Assembly (NCBI RefSeq): GCF_014334055.1
Contig: NZ_CP060490.1
Location: 930,001 to 994,000, forward strand
DNA from: Oscillibacter hominis
GTDB taxonomy: Bacteria; Bacillota; Clostridia; Oscillospirales; Oscillospiraceae
DNA length: 64,000 nt
Direction: 5' to 3'
Below are positions 58,065 to 64,000 of this stretch, piece by piece. The translations under genes and the position numbers were made by a program. How positions within the stretch are numbered: position 1 is the first letter of the stretch; each line of letters opens with the position of its first letter. Under the pieces are notes generated by a model that saw only the letters and a program-made list of their open reading frames with translations, made no database searches and was not told the DNA's origin.

Positions 58065-59141
58065 ATGCCAACAGAAAATGATCTCCGGGATGTGCCGGCA
58101 ACGCCCCTGCCGGAAAACACCCCCGTTGTTCCCTTACCGCCTGTCGTGCCGGATGGGGGAGATACACCGGTGATCCCTCTGCCGCCCATCGTAGACCAGC
58201 CTCCTGTGGCAAACCCGGATCAGACGCCGGTGATCCCCCTGCCGCCCATCGTAGACCAGCCTCCTGTGGCAAACCCGGATCAGACGCCGGTGATCCCCCT
58301 GCCGCCCATCGTAGACCAGCCTCCTGTGGCAAACCCGGATCAGACGCCGGTGATCCCTCTGCCGCCCATCGTAGACCAGCCTCCTGTGGCAAACCCGGAT
58401 CAGACACCGGTGATCCCCCTGCCGCCCATCGTGGGGATGCCCATGCCCGGCGTCCGGCCGGAATACCCAGGATATGCGACGGTGCGTTTTCTCAACGCTG
58501 TAGCGGATGGGGAGCCTGTCCGGGTGGCGGTTGGGTCAAGAATCGTAGCCAACAACCTGGCGTTTGGAAATCTTGGCAATTATTTCAATGTGATCGACGG
58601 ATTCCGCACGGTCACCATCTACAGCGTCCGCTCCCCCCGGACAGTGCTCTATCAGAGCAGCATACCCATGAGCGCCAGCGAGGTGATTACCTTGGCCATT
58701 GTGCGCTCAGGCGGAGTGCTGGATTTGGTGCGGGTGTCGGATAAACCCTGCTACAACCGGCCGGCAAACCGGGCCTGTATCCGTGCGGTCAACCTGGTCT
58801 ACAACAGCCCGGCCTTTGACGTAGTACTGGCGGACGGCCGGGTGGTCTTTACAGATGTGCGCTACAAAGAAGTGACGGTTTGGCGTCAGGCGCGGCCCAA
58901 GGAGTATGATTTTTATATTGCTCAAACTCCGTACTCACTCAATCGGATGTATGATGACATCCAGACTGTGGAGGATATGCCCCTGGCCATGGCGGGCTTC
59001 TACCTGCCGGGTTACGGCTCTGTGGATCCGCTGGTGTCCTTCTATGTCAACGCCAGAGCCGGAGCCATGAATACGATCTACATTTTAGGGAACTGGAATA
59101 TTTCTCAGGTAATCCGCACCAAAGTGGTGGAGGATTTTTAG
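58065..59141 (+). CDS. DUF4397 domain protein with proline-rich 20-residue repeats
   Basis: 358 residues. Residues ~25-125 are about 4.5 copies of a 20-residue unit (TPVIPLPPIVDQPPVANPDQ). Residues ~135-355 are a DUF4397 region with two halves (YATVRFLNAVADGEPVRVAV and ACIRAVNLVYNSPAFDVVLA), resembling cell-surface or spore-surface proteins. No signal peptide is visible, which is odd for DUF4397. AAAGGAG lies 8-10 bases before the ATG. Possible roles (spore coat, released adhesin) are inference. The terminator follows at 59150. Confidence 0.85.
   Translation: MPTENDLRDVPATPLPENTPVVPLPPVVPDGGDTPVIPLPPIVDQPPVANPDQTPVIPLPPIVDQPPVANPDQTPVIPLPPIVDQPPVANPDQTPVIPLPPIVDQPPVANPDQTPVIPLPPIVGMPMPGVRPEYPGYATVRFLNAVADGEPVRVAVGSRIVANNLAFGNLGNYFNVIDGFRTVTIYSVRSPRTVLYQSSIPMSASEVITLAIVRSGGVLDLVRVSDKPCYNRPANRACIRAVNLVYNSPAFDVVLADGRVVFTDVRYKEVTVWRQARPKEYDFYIAQTPYSLNRMYDDIQTVEDMPLAMAGFYLPGYGSVDPLVSFYVNARAGAMNTIYILGNWNISQVIRTKVVEDF
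58164..58434 (+). repeat. 60-bp tandem repeat array
   Basis: About 4.5 direct copies with a period of exactly 60 bases; copies differ only at synonymous third positions (CCT/CCC near 58176 and 58356, ACG/ACA). Such near-identity points to recent duplication or continuing slippage and recombination. Confidence 0.97.
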
Positions 59142-59149
59142 CTCCAACT

Positions 59150-59185
59150 AAAAAGAGACCGGAGCGAAAGCTCCGGTCTCTTTTG
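59150..59185. terminator. Bidirectional terminator between DUF4397 and SLH genes
   Basis: AAAAGAGACCGGAGC (59151-59165), GAAA loop, GCTCCGGTCTCTTTT (59170-59184): strong stem with T-runs both ways. Confidence 0.93.
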
Positions 59186-59191
59186 GGCTTG

Positions 59192-62100
59192 TTATTTTGC
59201 CACGGTTTCGCAATAGCGCATCAGGATGGTAGCCACCTGGGCGCGGGTCGCGTTGCCCTTGGGAGCCAGGGTGCCGTCGGCCTTGCCGGTGATCAGCTGC
59301 TTGCCCACCGCCCAGTTCATGGCGGAGACGGCGTAAGCGGAGATGTCGTCGGCATCGGGGAAGGCGGTCAGGTTCTCTTCCAGGGTTACGGCGTTCATAC
59401 CCTTGTACTGCGCATAGCGGTACAGGATGGCGGCCATCTGCTCCCGGGTGATGTTGCTGTTGGGAGCGAAGGTGTCTTCGGTGAAGCCGTTGACGATGCT
59501 GTTGGCGCTGGCCCAGGCCACAGCCTTGGCGCAGTAGCTGTCAGCGGCCACATCACTGAAGGAGGCAGACGCCGCGACAGCGGGGGAGCCCTCCAGGCGG
59601 TAGAGCACGGTGACCAGCATGCCGCGGGTCATGGTGGCGTCGGGGCTGAAGGTGGTGTCGGTGGTGCCGTTGAACAGGCCCTTCTCCACCGCGTACTTTA
59701 CAGCGTCATAGCACCAGTCGTTTTCATCCACATCGGTGAAGGGGTTCTTCCAGCCGGTGGGAGGTGTGACGACAGAGGAGCCGCCGCCGCCTCCGCCACC
59801 GCCGCCGGAGTTGGAGGAGAACTTAGCGGTCGCGGTGACAGTCTTTCCGTCCAAAGCATCCAGCAGATCGTCGGTCAGGGTCTTATAGGTGCCGGAGATG
59901 CCCTCAAAGGTCCAACCGCTGAAGCTGTAGCCGCTCTTGGTGGCGGTGGGCAGCGTGTCGCCCACATTGAGGGACGTGAAGGACTGGTTTTCAGCCACAA
60001 TGGTTTCACCGTTCTTAAAGGTGACGGTTGCAGTACGATTGTCGGCCTTCAGGACGAATTTACTGAAGCCGTGGGTCACGGTGAAGGCTGCAGTCTTGGA
60101 AGTTTCGCCTTCAACAACAGCCTGGTAATAGTAAACGCTGCCGTTGGACTTGGTGTGCTGGACCTTCAGATTCTCCGTGGCAAAGCCATCGGGCAGGGGG
60201 ATGGTGATGGTTACGGGGGTGGTGACGGTCATGGTTTTGGCGGAGCCGACTACTGCGGCATTGGTACCTATGACGATTGAGCTTGCCGTTGTCGGATTTT
60301 CTGCAGTAGTGGCCACGGTGTTGTACATGGGGGTGATATTCAGCTCCAGCTTGGCTTCCGCACCCTCCTGGACGCAATCCACTACCTCAACAGCCAGATA
60401 GGGCTGTACCACGATGGTGACGGTTTTATTTGCGGTATCAATATTCGCCTTTTCAAGAGCATTCTTGACACTGGTGTCCGAGCTGGTCAGATTTGTGTTC
60501 TGAGCCACCTTGTTGGCGGCAGTATCCAATCCTTTGGGGGCGGGAGTGGATTTCGATGCCTCAGCCATCTCTTCAGCGACGGCAATCAGATCATCGCTGG
60601 CGTTTTCAGGGGTTTTCACATCAGGAGGAGCCACGACCACTGCAACATCGTTCTTCTTTTCCTGCACTGCATACCGATAGGTGATGCCGCCGGTGGTGTA
60701 ATCCTCGGTCACGGCCAGATATTCAGCGGCAAGGTAGGCGGTGGGATCGGAGGTAAACCGTCCGCCGGAAAGGGTGAGGTACTCGTTGGCCTGCTCCCAC
60801 GGGCTGGCCGCATTGCCGCTCCAGGTGTAGGCCAGGACGGAGGCATTGTTTTTGGCGGAGAAATAGCCGCCGGACACAGTCATCTTGGGAGCTCCGCCGG
60901 GATAGCTACGGTTGACAACAGAGAGGGCCGCGCCGTCTGGGATGAATCCGTCGCCGGTCTTGCCGGCTCTCAGGTCCTCTCCGGTTGCAGAAATCGAGCC
61001 GCCGGTGATATTGGCGATGACGCCCTCACCGGAGCACAGCTGCACGCCGCTGGCGCCTTCCAAAACAGCATTCCCGGAGATGTTCAGCACGCCGTTCTGG
61101 GGATGATACAGGGCGCCGCCGTCCGCTCCGCTCTGGCGGACGGTGCCGCCGCTCACGGTAATCTCCGTCCCATGATAGGTTCCGTTTCCGGTGATCCCGT
61201 AGGATACGCCCTCGATCGTGCCGCCGGTGACGGTCAGCTTGGAGCGGCTGCTCATCTCAGCGGAGAGAGTTCCGCCGGGTTGCAGGGATTCGACCGGATA
61301 GGGGCCGGCCACCAGAACGCCTGCGTCGCCCTTCACATGGGCGCCCTGCCTGACAATGGCCTCGCCCCAATAGACGCCCGCCTTATCTTTGATGCAGTTA
61401 CCCACCTGTATGGCGGTAGCGTTCGACAGGATGTTTGCCCCGTTTTCCACTACGACGGTGGCCTGCTGGGCATACAGCGCCACTCCATCCTTAGAGGTGT
61501 TGGAAATGGTGCCGTTTTTCACCGTGAAAGTGCCGCCAATCACCGCCACCGCATAGCTGCTGTTGGTAGAGGTGAACGTGTGGCCGCCAAGGTCCAGGGT
61601 CATGCTTTTCCCGACTTTCAGCATGTCTCCGGAATCCGTATCCTTCAGCAGCTTGATGGTGGCGTTGTCCTCAGCCGCAGCCACTGCCTCGGCCAGGGTG
61701 CCATACTTGTTGGCACCGATCTGGGCCACCGCGCTGTTGCTGACCATGTAGCTGTAGCCTTCCTGATCGCTGGGCTGGACATAGTAGTTCTTTGCAAGGT
61801 ACGTACTGTCCGGCTTGGCGGAGAAGTAGCCGCCGGTGATGGAAACGGTTTCCTCCACTTCAGTCTTCTCAGCAAACAGCATGCGGACCATTTGGCCGGC
61901 CTTGCTGGAGAAGCAGCCGCCCTGAATAGTCAGAGACAGAGGGAAGTTGTAGCCGCACTCCACATAGACGGCGTCACCGGTCAGATCGGAGATGCCGCTG
62001 GAAACAGCTGCGTCGGGAACCTCGGAGGTTTCCCGGGTTCCGGTGATTTTTGCGCCGTCCTCAATGATGACGTTGCCGCCCTTGATGCCAAGACCGGTGG

Positions 62101-64000
62101 AGCCGGTAATTTCCGTGCCGCTCTTGATGGTCAGAGAGCTGTTTTCCTGGCCGGGGAAGTAGACGCCTTCACCAGCGGTGGACGTGACCTTAACGCCGTC
62201 CAAGACCAGCTTGGCGCCGAGGACTTCGCCGTTCAGCACCACGCCGAAGTCATAACCGATGATTTCGCCGCCCGTGGCACTGTCCGTCAGCGTAATGTTG
62301 GCGTAATTGGGGGAGAGGGCTGACTGCTTTACAGGAATGATGCCAAATCCGTAGCTGGGTTCAGAAGAATTGGGGTTGGGGTCAGGACTGCCTAATTTAT
62401 GGCCATTGAGGTCCAGCGTGTAGGTGGCGTAAGACAGGGCCTCAAAGTAGGAAGCCTCATCCTTTTGCATAACCACCACATCGTTGACCTGGCCGGAGGA
62501 TGTGTCGTTCCGGCAAGCCACGGACAGGGCGTTGCCCAGAGTTTCGTAGCCTGTTCTGCCGATTGTGGCGCCAAAGCTGCTGGTTGCGGCTACCTTGCCG
62601 CTTGAGCTGCTCTGATCGCCGATGCTGTAGTTGTCGGGGATGTACTTGACAACCACGGCCCGCAGGGCTTCCGGCACGAATCCGGCCGTGATCTGCTTGC
62701 CCTCCATGGTAAAGCCACCGATGGTTCCATCGTTGACGGTCAGGGTTCCCACGTTGGACAGTTCAGCGCCCGTAGACACCAATTGGGCCAGAGAACCGTT
62801 GTAGGTCACCGACTTGTTCTGCGCATTGATGACCGTGTTTGCGGGCAGGGAGCCCAGTGTCACGTTCGCCAGCAGCAGGATGGGCTTACCGTCTGCCTGC
62901 GCGATTGCAACGTCGATGTCCATATAGGAGGTGCCGCCCTCCACATCGGCGGCATAGGCCACGGCGCCCTCTGCCGGAGCGGCGATAGCCTTGGGATATG
63001 TTTCCTTGGTGGCCGTGTCTGTATTGGCAACCACCATGTAGGGAGCCCTTACAAAGTCCGTGACGTTGCTGTTCGCGGTATAGAAGCCGCCGGTGACCTC
63101 CACATTGGCGGGCTTATTGCTGACCAGTGTGGTATCGCTATTGTAATAGCCGCCTTCCAGACGAATATGGCCGCCCGCGTTGTCTGGGTTACCATACATT
63201 TTTACAGAGCCTGCAACAGTTACGCCGCCCGTCATCACAAGGGTACCCTTGGAATTCCAGGTGATAGAAGCTGCTGGCTTTCCGGCGTTTGCGGTGATGG
63301 AGCCGCCGTTTACCGTAAAGGTGCCGCCGGCGTTGGAAACTGCGGCATAGATGGTTTCGAATGTTCCACCGCTCATCGTACAGTCCTTCAGCAGGACGTC
63401 ATTGGAGTCAAGATTGATGGCATACGTGCTGGTGCCGCCTTTCACGGTACAGTTGTTCAGGCGCACCTGATCCGCTGTACCGTTGATTGCTGCACTGCCA
63501 TTGCCTGTCATTTCAAAGGTACAGTTGTTCGCGGTCAGGGAACCGCCGGAGGAAAGCTTTACTGCGGACCCTGTGGAGCCTGTCAAAGTGCAGTCCGTTA
63601 TCGTTACGGGAGCACTGATTGACAATCCGTCGCTTTTCTCATAAGATACGGTGCCGTTTTTCACAGTGATTTCTGCCTTCAAAGAATACCAGCCATATTC
63701 TTTTGCAATCAGAGAGTGTCCAGCCAGTTCGAGCGTGACTGCTTTATCGATCGCCACACTGTTGTCAGATGTTGTGGCAGTGACGTCAGCCAGCAGGATA
63801 ATGGTGTTGCCGTCTTCGGCCGCAGCCACGGCCTCTTTCAGCGTGGCAAATTCCTTGTCGCCAATTTTAGCCTCATTGGCGGCCTCGGTCGGCTGGTCCT
63901 GTCCGCTCTGATAGGCCGCTCCGGCCTCTGCAAGGACAGACTCAGGCTCCTGGGTCTCCTCCACCGGTTCCATAACCTCTTCAGGCTCGGCCGGGGCTTC
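59192..64000 (-). CDS. Large SLH-domain surface protein, 5' partial
   Basis: At least 1602 residues; the frame is open to the window edge, so the signal peptide is not seen. The visible N-terminus is Glu/Pro-rich (EPEEVMEPVEETQEPESV). Then come right-handed beta-helix-like stretches, with two copies of an EAVAAAEDxxTIxLL unit (~63830 and ~61680). An InlB/Flg_new-type repeat (VTFKNGETIVAENQSF) is near 60030, a poly-glycine hinge is at 59766-59815, and three S-layer homology domains are at 59195-59752 (ITREQMAAILYRYAQYKGM is one end block). SLH domains bind pyruvylated wall polymer. A surface adhesin or S-layer-associated protein is likely. Confidence 0.92.
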   Translation of the reverse strand, partial: EAPAEPEEVMEPVEETQEPESVLAEAGAAYQSGQDQPTEAANEAKIGDKEFATLKEAVAAAEDGNTIILLADVTATTSDNSVAIDKAVTLELAGHSLIAKEYGWYSLKAEITVKNGTVSYEKSDGLSISAPVTITDCTLTGSTGSAVKLSSGGSLTANNCTFEMTGNGSAAINGTADQVRLNNCTVKGGTSTYAINLDSNDVLLKDCTMSGGTFETIYAAVSNAGGTFTVNGGSITANAGKPAASITWNSKGTLVMTGGVTVAGSVKMYGNPDNAGGHIRLEGGYYNSDTTLVSNKPANVEVTGGFYTANSNVTDFVRAPYMVVANTDTATKETYPKAIAAPAEGAVAYAADVEGGTSYMDIDVAIAQADGKPILLLANVTLGSLPANTVINAQNKSVTYNGSLAQLVSTGAELSNVGTLTVNDGTIGGFTMEGKQITAGFVPEALRAVVVKYIPDNYSIGDQSSSSGKVAATSSFGATIGRTGYETLGNALSVACRNDTSSGQVNDVVVMQKDEASYFEALSYATYTLDLNGHKLGSPDPNPNSSEPSYGFGIIPVKQSALSPNYANITLTDSATGGEIIGYDFGVVLNGEVLGAKLVLDGVKVTSTAGEGVYFPGQENSSLTIKSGTEITGSTGLGIKGGNVIIEDGAKITGTRETSEVPDAAVSSGISDLTGDAVYVECGYNFPLSLTIQGGCFSSKAGQMVRMLFAEKTEVEETVSITGGYFSAKPDSTYLAKNYYVQPSDQEGYSYMVSNSAVAQIGANKYGTLAEAVAAAEDNATIKLLKDTDSGDMLKVGKSMTLDLGGHTFTSTNSSYAVAVIGGTFTVKNGTISNTSKDGVALYAQQATVVVENGANILSNATAIQVGNCIKDKAGVYWGEAIVRQGAHVKGDAGVLVAGPYPVESLQPGGTLSAEMSSRSKLTVTGGTIEGVSYGITGNGTYHGTEITVSGGTVRQSGADGGALYHPQNGVLNISGNAVLEGASGVQLCSGEGVIANITGGSISATGEDLRAGKTGDGFIPDGAALSVVNRSYPGGAPKMTVSGGYFSAKNNASVLAYTWSGNAASPWEQANEYLTLSGGRFTSDPTAYLAAEYLAVTEDYTTGGITYRYAVQEKKNDVAVVVAPPDVKTPENASDDLIAVAEEMAEASKSTPAPKGLDTAANKVAQNTNLTSSDTSVKNALEKANIDTANKTVTIVVQPYLAVEVVDCVQEGAEAKLELNITPMYNTVATTAENPTTASSIVIGTNAAVVGSAKTMTVTTPVTITIPLPDGFATENLKVQHTKSNGSVYYYQAVVEGETSKTAAFTVTHGFSKFVLKADNRTATVTFKNGETIVAENQSFTSLNVGDTLPTATKSGYSFSGWTFEGISGTYKTLTDDLLDALDGKTVTATAKFSSNSGGGGGGGGGSSVVTPPTGWKNPFTDVDENDWCYDAVKYAVEKGLFNGTTDTTFSPDATMTRGMLVTVLYRLEGSPAVAASASFSDVAADSYCAKAVAWASANSIVNGFTEDTFAPNSNITREQMAAILYRYAQYKGMNAVTLEENLTAFPDADDISAYAVSAMNWAVGKQLITGKADGTLAPKGNATRAQVATILMRYCETVAK

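Noticed and set aside
58164..58434. CRISPR-like regular spacing
   Set aside because: The 60-base period has no unique spacers; whole units repeat and encode a protein repeat in frame.
61103..62323. 406-codon plus-strand frame
   Set aside because: Antisense to the SLH surface protein; no ribosome site or motif.

Overview
The window is GC-rich by eye and looks like part of the chromosome of an anaerobic, Gram-positive-lineage Clostridium relative, most likely Oscillospiraceae (Oscillibacter/Flavonifractor/Lawsonibacter-like). The reasons are the gene content (smc-ftsY, CD1247-type protein, SLH-domain surface protein, T-box-controlled leuS, type II pantothenate kinase, PadR/HAAS pair), the strong AGGAGG-type ribosome sites and the use of ATG, GTG and TTG starts. 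The genus is inference; no rRNA lies in the window. Both edges cut genes: murF at the left and a very large SLH surface protein at the right.

Layout. 1-8384 (+): housekeeping run of murF, an ABC-F ATPase, a YdcF-like protein, a flavodoxin-like protein, prfA, a Sua5-CoaE fusion and an M18 aminopeptidase, closed by two terminators. 8764-21443 (+): a catabolic-looking operon with an MDR dehydrogenase, a TAXI-type TRAP transporter, a cupin, a four-gene molybdenum hydroxylase whose large subunit is split in two, a DRE-TIM condensing enzyme or lyase, an M24 hydrolase, a D-2-hydroxyacid dehydrogenase and a TauE/SafE permease; a convergent AraC regulator (21212-22066) ends it. 22399-24147 (-): PadR regulator with two membrane proteins. 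24275-28689: proC, a TepA/ClpP-like protease and a CadC-HMA-CadA metal efflux operon. 29087-38760 (+): smc, ftsY, rph, rdgB, yhbY, a nadD-yqeK fusion, an LCP protein with a repeat tail, and rsfS. 38780-44686: T-box leader and leuS, rpsU, a GH18-like protein, a YqeG-like HAD protein, efp and a CD1247-type protein. 44770-50657: methyltransferase and coaW (-), then pncB, cls and a TtcA-like protein (+).

50671-57601 differs in character. A tRNA-Gln is followed by a visibly more AT-rich block on the minus strand carrying an amino-acid ABC importer, a MalY/PatB-type PLP enzyme and a DUF1847 protein, probably for uptake and breakdown of a sulfur or polar amino acid. Next to it is an ImmA-type protease/XRE repressor pair facing a 64-aa HTH gene, with inverted-repeat operators and two near-identical 17-bp sites flanking the small gene. 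This resembles a phage/ICE-style switch without a recognisable element around it. 57634-64000 holds a small thioredoxin-fold protein, a DUF4397 protein with perfect 60-bp tandem repeats, and the SLH protein.

The best candidate for an undescribed system is the 8.7-21.4 kb operon. Its hydroxylase has the subunit plan (FAD, 2Fe-2S, two molybdopterin halves) known from Eubacterium barkeri nicotinate dehydrogenase, but none of the nicotinate-fermentation enzymes are beside it, so the substrate is probably something else. The two enzyme fusions (Sua5-CoaE and NadD-YqeK) and the XRE/ImmA/HTH operator layout are the next most interesting items.
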